From Protofrankia sp963555915 (GTDB lineage Bacteria; Actinomycetota; Actinomycetes; Frankiales; Frankiaceae), in the NCBI RefSeq assembly GCF_963555915.1, contig NZ_CAUVXL010000244.1:1-10911 (forward strand): a stretch of 10,911 nucleotides of DNA, read 5' to 3'. The notes beneath the pieces are model-generated. The model was not told the DNA's origin. It did not search any database and was given only the letters and a program-made list of their open reading frames with translations. The first letter of the stretch is position 1; the number at the start of each line of letters is the position of its first letter. The position numbers and the translations under genes were made by a program. This document shows, piece by piece, positions 1 through 5,945 of the stretch.

Positions 1-28
1 GCTCGGCCTCGACCGCTGTCATGATCAC
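1..28 (-). CDS. Possible first codons of a leftward gene cut by the window edge
   Basis: On the minus strand a GTG at 28-26 and an ATG at 22-20 lie in one frame that stays open to the left edge (start M-T-A-V-E-A-E from the ATG). A GGAG lies 6 bases before the GTG, an acceptable ribosome binding site. The frame is also open upstream to a TAG at 112-110 and reads plausibly there too (E-R-R-K-Y-G-E-W-E-Y-P), but it has no start codon in that part. Only seven to nine codons are visible, so no function can be proposed. It would be divergent from the hydrolase gene at 317. Confidence 0.25.
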
Positions 29-74
29 GCACCGCTCCGGATCGCCGGGGTATTCCCACTCGCCATACTTCCGC

Positions 75-98
75 CGCTCGTGAACGTTTTCACGAGCG
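75..98. repeat. Perfect 10-bp inverted repeat with 4-base loop
   Basis: Arms CGCTCGTGAA (75-84) and TTCACGAGCG (89-98) are perfectly complementary around CGTT. It lies 47 bases upstream of the possible leftward start at 28 and 219 bases upstream of the rightward hydrolase gene, so it sits in a divergent promoter region. It could be a repressor operator (the TGAA..TTCA core resembles palindromes used by LacI-type regulators) or a hairpin in the 5' leader of the leftward gene. The rest of 99-305 shows no gene or clear promoter. Confidence 0.6.
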
Positions 99-305
99 CA
101 ACGGCGAGTCTAGGCCCTGCGCCCGCGGTTGGCACAGGTGCCGGGATCGCGAACAGGCCCGCGTCGCGTGCAGCGACGAACCGCGGGTCCGAACCCCAGC
201 AAATGGATCACCATGGCCGTAAGGTGAGTGGGGATGATGTACCGGATCAGGGGCTGTGATCCCCGCCCCGCAGCACCCGGGGCGCGACCGGACACTCGAC
301 CGGAC

Positions 306-310
306 AGGAG
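306..310 (+). promoter_or_regulatory. Ribosome binding site of the dienelactone-hydrolase gene
   Basis: AGGAG ends six bases before the ATG at 317. This spacing fixes that ATG as the start and excludes the shifted frames that overlap this gene. Confidence 0.75.
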
Positions 311-316
311 CACGGG

Positions 317-1036
317 ATGAGCGTCGAGACCGTCACACTGTCCACGGCGGACGGACCCATGGATGCTGTCGTCGCGCATCCGGCCGACGTGCCCCGCGGC
401 GGTGTCATCGTCGCCCAGGATGCATTCGGGCTCACCGGGTACATCGCGACCGTGTGCGAGCGTTTCGCCGCCGTCGGCTGGCGTGCCATCGCGCCGGCCT
501 TCTACCACCGGGCGGGGTCACCGGTCTTCGCCTACGACACCGATATCGCCGCCATCCGACCGACCACGCAGGCGCTCAACAGCCTTGAGATCCTTGATGA
601 CGTCGACGCGACTATGGAATTGCTCGCCGACGAGGGAACCGCGATCGACCGCATCGCGGTGGTCGGTTTCTGCATGGGCGGGACAGTGGCGACGATTGCC
701 GCCGCGCACCGTCCGCTCGGGGCCGCTGTCAGCTTCTACGGCGGCGGGCTCGTCCAGGGCCGGTTCGGCGAGGCGCCCCTGGTCGAGGTGGCGGCCCGCC
801 TCCAGGCACCGTGGTTGGGCCTTTTCGGTGACCTCGACCAGAGCATCCCGGTGGAACACGTCGAAGCCATGCGATCGGCCACCGGGGACGCCGCCGTGCC
901 GACCGAAATCGTCCGCTACCCGGGCGTGGGGCACGCGTTTCACTGCGACGTACGGCCCACGGGATACAACGCCATCGCCGCCGCGGATGCCTGGGCCCGC
1001 ACGCTGGCCTGGCTGGACGCCCACATTCCAGCCTGA
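317..1036 (+). CDS. Dienelactone hydrolase family protein
   Basis: A 239-residue cytoplasmic alpha/beta hydrolase of normal length for the family (about 230-250 residues). The Cys-Asp-His triad can be read: nucleophile C119 in G-F-C-M-G-G, D174 in G-D-L-D-Q-S-I-P, and H206 in G-V-G-H-A-F-H. The N-terminal A-Q-D-A-F-G-L (33-39) matches the family's Q-E-x-x-G-L segment, with Asp replacing the Glu that primes the cysteine in the classical enzyme. Family members open dienelactone in chlorocatechol breakdown, but many actinobacterial paralogues are general carboxylesterases. No catechol-pathway gene is next to it, so the substrate is unknown. It is a single gene, convergent with menG, with 66 bases between the two stops. 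Confidence 0.85.
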   Translation: MSVETVTLSTADGPMDAVVAHPADVPRGGVIVAQDAFGLTGYIATVCERFAAVGWRAIAPAFYHRAGSPVFAYDTDIAAIRPTTQALNSLEILDDVDATMELLADEGTAIDRIAVVGFCMGGTVATIAAAHRPLGAAVSFYGGGLVQGRFGEAPLVEVAARLQAPWLGLFGDLDQSIPVEHVEAMRSATGDAAVPTEIVRYPGVGHAFHCDVRPTGYNAIAAADAWARTLAWLDAHIPA

Positions 1037-1065
1037 TCATCAAGCCTGGCCGCCCGGGGCGCCGA

Positions 1066-1102
1066 GGTTATCCCGGTAACCCGCGATACCCGCGATACCG
1101 GG
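1066..1102. terminator. Hairpin between the convergent hydrolase and menG genes, possible bidirectional terminator
   Basis: CCCGGTA (1072-1078) and TACCGGG (1096-1102) form a 7-bp stem. The loop contains two tandem copies of the nonamer ACCCGCGAT (1079-1096). An alternative 5-bp stem GGTTA/TAACC (1066-1081) competes with it. Position between two stop codons suggests a terminator for both transcripts. There is no T-tract, so an intrinsic type is not certain. Confidence 0.45.
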
Positions 1103-1870
1103 TCAGGAGGGGCGGGTGGCGCGGTGCAGTGCCACGATGCCGCCGGTGAGGTTGCGCCAGCCGACCCGTGTCCAGCCGGCTCCGCCGATGCGCGCGGCCA
1201 GGGCCGGCTGGTCCGGCCAGGCGCGGATCGACTCGGCCAGGTAGATGTAGGAGTCCGGACTGCTGCTGACCGCGCGGGCGAGCCCGGGCAGCGTCCGCAT
1301 CAGGTACTCCAGGTAGACCGTGCGCCACGGCGCCCAGGTGGGCCGGCTGAACTCGCAGACGACCAGGCGTCCACCCGGCCGGGTCACCCGCGCCAGCTCC
1401 GCGAGGCAGCCGTCCACATCGACGACGTTGCGCAGGCCGAAGGAGATTGTCACCCGGTCGAAGGAGGCGTCCGCGAACGGCAGCTTCAGGCCGTCCCCGG
1501 CGACCAGAGCAACAATGCCGCCACCGGCAGTATTGATCTGCTGACGGAGACGTTGGCGGCCGACCCTGAGCATGCCCAGGGAGAAGTCGCAGGCAACGAC
1601 CGCGGCGCCGCGGGCGGCGAACGCCCGGGAGGAGGTAGCGGTACCGGCCGCCAGGTCCAACACCCGGAGTCCCGGCCGCAGCTCGAGCGCGTCGGCGGTG
1701 GCGATGCGCCAGGTCCTGTCCCGGCCGGCGGACAGCACCGTGTTGGTCAGATCGTAACGGCGTGCAACACCGTCGAACATGGCCGCGACCTCGTCCGGAC
1801 GCTTGTCCAGCCCGGGTCGGCCGGCCGAGGTACCGGGCGTCGGCGCGGCGCTGCCGCCTGCCCCGCTCAC
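1103..1870 (-). CDS. menG: Demethylmenaquinone methyltransferase (MenG/UbiE family)
   Basis: 255 residues, GTG start. It performs the last step of menaquinone synthesis, the SAM-dependent C-methylation of demethylmenaquinone. Family hallmarks are present in order: M-F-D-G-V-A-R-R-Y-D-L-T-N (31-43) followed by L-S..R..W (the first UbiE signature); SAM-binding motif V-L-D-L-A-A-G-T-A (70-78); G-D-G-L-K-L-P-F (125-132); S-F-D-R-V..S-F-G-L-R-N-V (136-149); C-E-F-S-R-P (172-177); and Y-I-Y-L-A-E-S-I (208-215). Its GTG overlaps the TGA of the upstream deaminase gene in GTGA (1870-1867), and no Shine-Dalgarno is evident. Translation is therefore probably coupled to the deaminase. The N-terminal 20 residues are Gly/Ala/Pro-rich and likely disordered. 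Confidence 0.92.
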   Translation of the reverse strand: MSGAGGSAAPTPGTSAGRPGLDKRPDEVAAMFDGVARRYDLTNTVLSAGRDRTWRIATADALELRPGLRVLDLAAGTATSSRAFAARGAAVVACDFSLGMLRVGRQRLRQQINTAGGGIVALVAGDGLKLPFADASFDRVTISFGLRNVVDVDGCLAELARVTRPGGRLVVCEFSRPTWAPWRTVYLEYLMRTLPGLARAVSSSPDSYIYLAESIRAWPDQPALAARIGGAGWTRVGWRNLTGGIVALHRATRPS

Positions 1871-2940
1871 CGAAACACCGCCGGGGGGCCTGCGGCGGCG
1901 ACATCCACGGCCAGCTGATCGTCTCCGGCCGCCATGGCGAGCGCGGCCTGTGCCGCCTCCCAGTCGGTGGTGGCGCCGATCGCCGCGAGCCGCGCCCGGG
2001 TCGCGGTGTCACACAGCGCTCCGGCCACCCCGGCCTCGTAGAGGTCGCGGGCACGCACGCCCAACGCGGCGGCCACCGCGTGTTCACGTCCGAGATCGGT
2101 GTCGAACATGGCCGGGTCGTCGGTGGCCAGCGAGCAGCGGACGCCGGCGGCCATGAGCGCGGACAGCGGATGCGCGGCGAGCTCAGTCACCGACCGGGTC
2201 CGCAGGTTGGACACCGGGCAGACGTCCAGGACGATGTTCCGTTCCGCGAGTTCAACCATGAGATCGGGATCGTCCACGGCGCGTATGCCGTGACGGATGC
2301 GGCGTGCACCCAGCGCGTCGACAGCGCCTCTGATCGATTCCGGTCCGGTGGTCTCGCCCGCGTGCGGGACGGCGGCCAGGCCTCCATCGGCGGCGATGGC
2401 GAACGCCCGTGCGTACGGCTCGGGCGGATGACCGACCTCCGGCCCGCCGAGGCCGAGGCCGACGATCCCCAGGTCCCGGAACCGGACCGCCTGGCGCGCC
2501 ACCTCGCAGGCCGCCTCCGGCGGCAGGATGCGGTCGACGTCCGGGGTCAGGCGCATGTCCAGGCCGAACCGTTCCCGCGCCTCGGCCACGCCGTCGGCGT
2601 AGCCGTTGAAGATCTCCTCCCAGGAGATTCCGCGCTGAACCCGGAACCACGGCGAGAAGATCCCCTCGACGTACACGGCGCCGTGCCCGGCCGCCTGCGC
2701 CGCGTAGTCGACGACGACCTGGCGGAAGTCCTCGGCGGTGCGCATCACGTGCGTGGTCATGATCCAGATCTCGATGAAGTGGTCGAAGTCCCGGAACCGG
2801 TAGAGCTCGGTGAGGCCCTCGACGGTCGTCGCCGGCAGCGGCTCGCCGTTACGCCGCGCCATCGCCAGCAGCGTCTCCGGGCGGACGGTGCCCTCCAGAT
2901 GGACGTGCAGCTCGATCTTCGGTCCGGTGCGCACGGTCAC
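1867..2940 (-). CDS. Adenosine deaminase family protein (adenosine or aminodeoxyfutalosine deaminase)
   Basis: 357 residues, GTG start. A zinc-dependent amidohydrolase-fold deaminase acting on adenine nucleosides. Metal ligands are H12 and H14 in L-H-V-H-L-E-G, H193 in P-H-A-G-E-T with catalytic E196, H217 in R-I-R-H-G, and D274/D275 in T-D-D-P. The G-G-P-E (165-168) and P-H-A-G-E-T-T-G-P (192-200) motifs are those of bacterial Add-type proteins. That group includes both true adenosine deaminases and 6-aminodeoxyfutalosine deaminases of the alternative menaquinone pathway. The 4-bp coupling to menG favours the second, by context only. A GTG two codons downstream (2934) is an alternative start; neither has a clear ribosome binding site. 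Confidence 0.88.
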   Translation of the reverse strand: MTVRTGPKIELHVHLEGTVRPETLLAMARRNGEPLPATTVEGLTELYRFRDFDHFIEIWIMTTHVMRTAEDFRQVVVDYAAQAAGHGAVYVEGIFSPWFRVQRGISWEEIFNGYADGVAEARERFGLDMRLTPDVDRILPPEAACEVARQAVRFRDLGIVGLGLGGPEVGHPPEPYARAFAIAADGGLAAVPHAGETTGPESIRGAVDALGARRIRHGIRAVDDPDLMVELAERNIVLDVCPVSNLRTRSVTELAAHPLSALMAAGVRCSLATDDPAMFDTDLGREHAVAAALGVRARDLYEAGVAGALCDTATRARLAAIGATTDWEAAQAALAMAAGDDQLAVDVAAAGPPAVFR

Positions 2941-3065
2941 CCGGTCAGGCTAGCCGGACGCCTCCCGCACCGGGTCGGCGCATTACCCCCGAGAGATCTC
3001 CCGGCTGAACATCCGAGGACGAGCTCTCTGTGCACGCCGTACGGCTTGGCGTGGGCGAGTGGGGA

Positions 3066-3095
3066 CTGATCCCGGATGTGCTGATCCCGGGTGTA
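3066..3095. repeat. Two-copy 15-bp tandem repeat
   Basis: CTGATCCCGG occurs at 3066-3075 and again at 3081-3090. The full 15-base units match at 13 of 15 positions. It lies in non-coding debris between the deaminase start and the LuxR remnant. No function is evident; replication slippage is enough to explain it. Confidence 0.55.
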
Positions 3096-3131
3096 CCCAG
3101 GCTGTCTGGCCGATCGCGTCTGTCCGGTGGT

Positions 3132-3206
3132 GGGCCGCCGATGGTGGGTCTCGCGGACCCGGAGGGCGATCTCGACGCGGTTTCGGGCGGCCAGCTTCGC
3201 CATTTG
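3132..3206 (-). pseudogene. Remnant of the C-terminal HTH of a LuxR/NarL-type regulator
   Basis: On the minus strand about 25 codons read A-K-L-A-A-R-N-R-V-E-I-A-L-R-V followed by R-E-T-H-H. This is the typical end of a LuxR-family DNA-binding domain (the last helix, K-L-x-x-R-N-R-V-x-x-A). The recognition helix and receiver domain that should precede it are absent: upstream residues are arginine/proline-rich and unlike the family. I read it as a decayed 3' end. The match is short, so a chance resemblance remains possible. The remainder of 2941-3333 holds nothing else I recognise. Confidence 0.38.
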
Positions 3207-3333
3207 ATGTCCCGCACCTGGGCGGGAGCGGTACGGGAGGATGGCGGGGTGAGCCGGCCGTTGCTGCTTGGTCGCGAGCAAAGCCACCTCTCCAGCCGTG
3301 CGGCGCGCTCCGACGGATTCGTCAGCAGTGCCG

Positions 3334-3672
3334 ATGCGAGCCCCGGATTGGGGACGCGGCCGTTACGAGGACACGGCCTCGGCCCTCCTGCCCGCGGCAC
3401 GCGCCGTGGTCCGCGCCGCTGCGCTGTGCCCCGGTGAGCGTGTCCTCGACGTCGGCTGCGGAACTGGGAATGCCGCTTTGCTCGCTGCGGGCGCAGGCGC
3501 CCGCGTCATCGGGATCGACCCCGCCTCCCGGCTTCTGGAAGTGGCGCAGGGCCAAGCCGTCGACGAGGGTTCGGACACCTCGTTCCTTCCTTGCGAGGCG
3601 GACTGCCTGCCGGTCCCGGCCGCGAGCGTTGATGTGGCCCTATCCGCGTTCGCGGTGATCTTCGCTTCCGAG
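3334..3672 (+). pseudogene. Class I SAM-dependent methyltransferase, 3' half lost
   Basis: About 113 codons from ATG 3334 carry the N-terminal half of a Rossmann-fold methyltransferase. Early W-G-R-G-R-Y-E is followed by SAM motif I in V-L-D-V-G-C-G-T-G-N, then V-I-G-I-D-P-A-S-R-L-L (acidic residue that binds the ribose), then A-D-C-L-P-V-P..S-V-D-V-A-L-S-A-F-A-V-I-F (motif III/IV region). Family members continue about 100 residues more. Here the resemblance stops at about base 3672, where the sequence becomes the antisense of an integrase gene; the frame runs on to 3828 without meaning. TTG 3268 would extend the N-terminus, but the methyltransferase-like sequence begins at about 3340. Presumed inactive; the substrate cannot be told. 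Confidence 0.7.
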
Positions 3673-3900
3673 CTCGCCAGCGGTGTCAGTCGTTTCGGCG
3701 TCATCGGTCGGTGTGACGGGATCCTCACCGAGGAGCGAGCCGATTTTATCGGTGGCGTCGCGGGAGGCCGCGGGCATGACGTGGCTGTAGACGTTCATCG
3801 TCACGGCGATCGCGGAATGCCCGAGTAGTTTCATGACAACCCGCGCCGGCACGCTCTGGGCGAGCAGGAGCGACGCACAGGTGTGTCTCAAATCGTGAGT
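3640..3900 (-). pseudogene. C-terminal fragment of a tyrosine recombinase (phage-type integrase)
   Basis: Minus-strand codons read H-D-L-R-H-T-C-A-S-L-L-L-A-Q (3897 leftward), then V-V-M-K-L-L-G-H-S (second His box) and T-M-N-V-Y-S-H-V with the nucleophilic Tyr. These are the H-x-x-R, H/W and Tyr motifs of the catalytic domain, in correct order and spacing. Everything N-terminal, including the first Arg box, is missing: the frame closes at a TGA at 3948-3946. At the 3' end the native tail appears lost, and the frame runs through antisense methyltransferase sequence to a stop at 3642-3640. It is the relic of an integrated element (phage or ICE) and cannot be active. Confidence 0.8.
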
Positions 3901-4250
3901 GCGCCGTGAGGCACTGAGGATCGAAGGATGCGCGAGACCTCCTCGTCAGGCTGTCGCAGCAGTCTGGTGGGAACTAAGCGCAGCCCGAGCCGGGTCACGC
4001 CGGAGAGGGTGAGAGCAGCCCTGACAAAGCCGGGACGGGCCAGCACCGTCAGATGGTCCGGGTTCGGCGAGCGGGACGGAGAGGAGCACGCGACGAACCG
4101 GCGTGTGACACCCCCTTGATGCGGCACCGGCTCGAACCTGACGGATCTGGGCCAGCAGCGGCAGCCGGGCTCACCGCCGCCTTCGGCTCGTTCAGACTGT
4201 CCGCCGGGACACGAGCCAAGGCCCTGCCGTAGCGGTGCAAGATCTTCGTT
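3901..4250. other. About 350 bases without recognisable gene
   Basis: Open frames cross this stretch on both strands, but none has a coherent protein-like pattern, a ribosome binding site or a family motif. It lies between the integrase and HNH remnants and is probably scrambled mobile-element DNA. Confidence 0.5.
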
Positions 4251-4358
4251 ATAGCGATCAGCGACCATGACCGGAAGGTGCTCTGGGCTCGGGCGCACAA
4301 CACATGCGCCATGTGCAGGAAGCCACTCGTCGTGGACGGCGACGCGAACAGCCGGGAG
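4251..4358 (+). pseudogene. N-terminal fragment of an HNH endonuclease-like protein
   Basis: In one frame the residues I-S-D-H-D-R-K-V-L-W-A-R-A-H-N-T-C-A-M-C-R-K-P-L-V-V-D appear (no start codon before GTG 4278). The pattern K-x-L-W-x-R-A-x-N-x-C-x-x-C followed by L-V-V-D is how a family of actinobacterial HNH nucleases begins; the two Cys form half of a zinc knuckle. The expected continuation (acidic/Gly segment and the H-I histidine of the HNH core) is not found in any frame. Only the first 30-35 residues survive. The frame stays open to 4613 but enters the toxin promoter and gene out of register. Identification is by memory of the family and should be tested by search. Confidence 0.5.
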
Positions 4359-4414
4359 TGGGGGTGTCCGATCAGCGGTGAGTGTCGGGCAGAGTATTCC
4401 TGCGGCGTGCCCAG

Positions 4415-4442
4415 GCACCCTTCCCAGAGCCGGGAAGGGTGC
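4415..4442. repeat. Strong 11-bp hairpin upstream of the toxin-antitoxin operon
   Basis: GCACCCTTCCC (4415-4425) and GGGAAGGGTGC (4432-4442) are perfect complements around a 6-base loop. It ends five bases before the palindromic operator. It could act as a terminator that insulates the operon from upstream reading, or be the end of a mobile segment. It lacks a T-tract. Confidence 0.65.
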
Positions 4443-4446
4443 GAAC

Positions 4447-4466
4447 CGATAACACGTATGTTATCG
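4447..4466. promoter_or_regulatory. Palindromic operator overlapping the promoter of the toxin-antitoxin operon
   Basis: CGATAACA (4447-4454) and TGTTATCG (4459-4466) are perfect complements separated by CGTA. The site ends seven bases before the toxin GTG. TATGTT (4457-4462) inside it fits a -10 hexamer, which would place transcription start at or within a few bases of the GTG. Autoregulation by the HTH antitoxin, alone or with the toxin, is the standard arrangement in HigBA-like systems and is inferred here. No good -35 is visible. Confidence 0.65.
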
Positions 4467-4473
4467 TGGGCGG

Positions 4474-4809
4474 GTGGTCTGGCAGGTCTTGATCCATCCC
4501 GCCGCAGATGCCGAGCTGGGCAAGATCCCCGCGACGGAGCGGGCAGCGATCGTCACAGCTTTCGACAAACTACGAGCCATCGGTCCGACGTTGGGCTACC
4601 CGCATACCAGTGACATCAGGGCCGCACGCCACCTTCGAGAGCTTCGACCGCGGCAGGGTCGCAGCCCTTGGCGGGCGTTCTATCGACAGATCGGACAGAT
4701 CCTCGTCATCGGTGCGGTTGGACCGGAGGCCGAAGCTGACCCGGCTGGCTTTCGGCGGGCCGTCGCCATCGCCGTGCGACGCCTTGACAACCTGGAGGAG
4801 GACAAATGA
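4474..4809 (+). CDS. RelE/ParE-family toxin (Gp49/HigB-like)
   Basis: 111 residues, the usual size for the family. N-terminal V-W-Q-V-L-I-H-P-A-A-D-A-E-L (2-15) is the first strand and helix start. The core L-R-E-L-R-P-R-Q-G-R-S-P-W-R-A-F-Y-R (54-71) contains the conserved Leu-Arg and Arg..Phe-Tyr pattern of phage Gp49-like RelE toxins, which act as ribosome-dependent mRNA interferases or, in ParE relatives, gyrase poisons. The terminal A-F-x-K-K seen in many HigB proteins is replaced by A-V-G-P-E-A-E-A-D (81-89), a variant found in actinobacterial members. The GTG start lies seven bases after the operator and has no Shine-Dalgarno, so the mRNA may be leaderless. The stop overlaps the antitoxin start in ATGA. 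Gene order toxin-first is typical of higBA. Confidence 0.85.
   Translation: MVWQVLIHPAADAELGKIPATERAAIVTAFDKLRAIGPTLGYPHTSDIRAARHLRELRPRQGRSPWRAFYRQIGQILVIGAVGPEAEADPAGFRRAVAIAVRRLDNLEEDK
4794..4800 (+). promoter_or_regulatory. Strong ribosome binding site of the antitoxin
   Basis: GGAGGAG inside the 3' end of the toxin gene ends five bases before the antitoxin ATG. It contrasts with the toxin, which has none, and should favour antitoxin excess. Confidence 0.7.
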
Positions 4810-5120
4810 AGCTTTCAGACCTCAAGCCACTCGACCAGGTGATCGACGAGCAGCGCAGCGACGAGGAGTTTCGCCGGGTATGGGACGGTGCGGCGTTCGC
4901 CCGCGAGATCGCCAACCGGGTCGTCAACTTCCGCACCCGTAAGGGCCTATCCCAGCGCGAGTTGGCGGCGCTGGTCGGCATTGCCCAGCCTGCGATCTCC
5001 CGCTTGGAGCAAGCCGAGCACCAGCCTTCGTTCGAGACACTTGCGAAGTTGAGCCGGGCGACGGGCCTTACGTTCCATTTTGAGGTCGTGGACGGCACTG
5101 TCGAGCTCGTCGACGCATGA
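4806..5120 (+). CDS. XRE-family HTH antitoxin (HigA-like)
   Basis: 104 residues. After an N-terminal helical part rich in Asp/Glu/Arg (10-45), a Cro/C1-type helix-turn-helix is readable: G-L-S-Q-R-E-L-A-A-L-V-G-I (47-59), then A-Q-P-A-I-S-R-L-E (60-68), then P-S-F-E-T-L-A-K-L-S (74-83). It is expected to neutralise the preceding toxin by direct binding and to repress the operon at 4447-4466. Start and stop codons each overlap the neighbouring genes by ATGA (4806-4809 and 5117-5120), so all three proteins are translationally linked. The C-terminal T-F-H-F-E-V-V-D (89-96) is common in HigA-like proteins with this toxin type. Confidence 0.88.
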   Translation: MKLSDLKPLDQVIDEQRSDEEFRRVWDGAAFAREIANRVVNFRTRKGLSQRELAALVGIAQPAISRLEQAEHQPSFETLAKLSRATGLTFHFEVVDGTVELVDA

Positions 5121-5629
5121 TTGGTACCGAACCAGACTTCCCCGGCGGATATGAGACTGTCGCTGACTGGATCACCGAGCTCTACAACGACAAGCCTGGT
5201 CGTTGCCTGTGGACGGTGCTTGACGATCCGTTGCGCTTGGCACTGGCCCAGGGCTGGGTCTGGGACGTCAATGGTCGCCAGGCCGACGACGACCTCGCCG
5301 AAGACCTAGCCGCCTACGACTCGGACAACAAGCAGTTTGACGAGATGCTCGCAGCCTTCGTAGATCACTGGCGGTACGTCTACCGAGGGCTGAGCAAGGG
5401 CGTCGGCCTGCTTCGGTGGACGACGCTCGTCGGCGCGAATATGGAGCTCGTCGTCCTGACGTCCTCGACGTACATCGGGACGCAGGGCGGTCGCAAGATT
5501 CCGGGGCACTCCTTTGTGACGCACCTGGACGGGGATGACTGGCTGATCGCGGCGACTGCACGGCGCCTCCCGGTCCCAGGTTGGCCACCCTCCGAGGCGA
5601 CCATCCCAGGCCTGGAGATCGACGGATAG
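5117..5629 (+). CDS. Unknown protein, third gene of the toxin-antitoxin operon
   Basis: 170 residues, acidic, no signal peptide or membrane segment, so probably cytoplasmic. I do not recognise a named family. It shows a Trp-rich pattern: V-A-D-W-I-T-E-L-Y (15-23), L-W-T-V-L-D-D-P-L-R-L-A-L-A-Q-G-W-V-W (31-49), H-W-R-Y-V-Y (84-89), R-W-T-T-L-V-G (100-106) and D-W-L-I-A-A-T-A-R-R-L-P-V-P-G-W-P-P (141-158). This resembles small actinobacterial hypothetical proteins with an alpha+beta (possibly NTF2-like cone) fold, but that is only an impression. The ATG overlaps the antitoxin stop in ATGA and has no strong ribosome binding site of its own, so it depends on translation of the pair. It may be an accessory of the TA module or a passenger. 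Confidence 0.75.
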   Translation: MIGTEPDFPGGYETVADWITELYNDKPGRCLWTVLDDPLRLALAQGWVWDVNGRQADDDLAEDLAAYDSDNKQFDEMLAAFVDHWRYVYRGLSKGVGLLRWTTLVGANMELVVLTSSTYIGTQGGRKIPGHSFVTHLDGDDWLIAATARRLPVPGWPPSEATIPGLEIDG

Positions 5630-5787
5630 CCGCGTCGCCGAAAATGCCATCGTCCTCTCCGCGCCAGTGAGGTGTTTTGGACCCACGCCTGAGCGCGTCC
5701 ATCAGCTGTCGCCAAATGATCATGATCCGTGCACCACCTCCCTGGGCTCCGCTCGTCCGCCGGCTGGTTGGAATCATCGCCGCTCCA
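5630..5787. other. Non-coding stretch downstream of the toxin-antitoxin operon
   Basis: No convincing open frame, terminator or repeat is seen. It separates the operon from decayed coding pieces starting at about 5788. Confidence 0.4.
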
Positions 5788-5943
5788 TGAGGGAGACAGC
5801 TATGCGACCGGACGATCCTGTCCGACCGCGCCGACTGCATCGACCTCGAAGCCACCTACACCGGCATCGACGACAACCGCCCCGGTGACTGGCTGGAACG
5901 GCTCATTGCAGACCTCGACCACCAGATCGCGCCGCACGTCTAG
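5788..5943 (+). pseudogene. Small coding-like fragment of unknown family, start lost
   Basis: A frame opened by a TGA just upstream reads R-T-I-L-S-D-R-A-D-C-I-D-L-E-A-T-Y-T-G-I-D-D, then R-P-G-D-W-L-E-R-L-I-A-D-L-D-H-Q-I, and ends at TAG 5941. Codon third positions are strongly G/C and the residues look like a genuine amphipathic helix. A GGGAG followed by ATG at 5802 lies one base out of register with this frame, as if a single base had been lost just after the start codon. The product would be about 46 residues. No family recognised. Confidence 0.4.
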
Positions 5944-5945
5944 GC

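Noticed and set aside
25..66. A 13-codon leader peptide (minus strand, ATG 66 to TGA 25) ending just before the ATG at 22
   Set aside because: Nearby ribosome binding site is weak and the peptide has no regulatory codon run; chance frame more likely.
1079..1096. Tandem nonamers ACCCGCGAT as possible iterons
   Set aside because: Only two copies, inside the loop of a hairpin between convergent genes; no replication gene is near.
1762..3069. Plus-strand open frame of 435 codons
   Set aside because: It lies antisense to the deaminase, whose metal-binding motifs are unmistakable, and its residues are the Arg/Gly/Pro/His mix typical of shadows in high-GC DNA.
3888..4418. Minus-strand frame of 176 codons through the debris region
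   Set aside because: Composition lacks any recognisable family pattern and it covers the HNH fragment antisense. A short run H-R-Y-G-R-A-L-A-R-V in a neighbouring frame (about 4225-4235) recalls recombinase tails but is too short to claim.
5802..5887. Open frame from ATG 5802 with a ribosome binding site
   Set aside because: The encoded Arg/His/Pro-rich peptide is not protein-like; the sensible frame is the neighbouring one, so this is taken as a shifted start.
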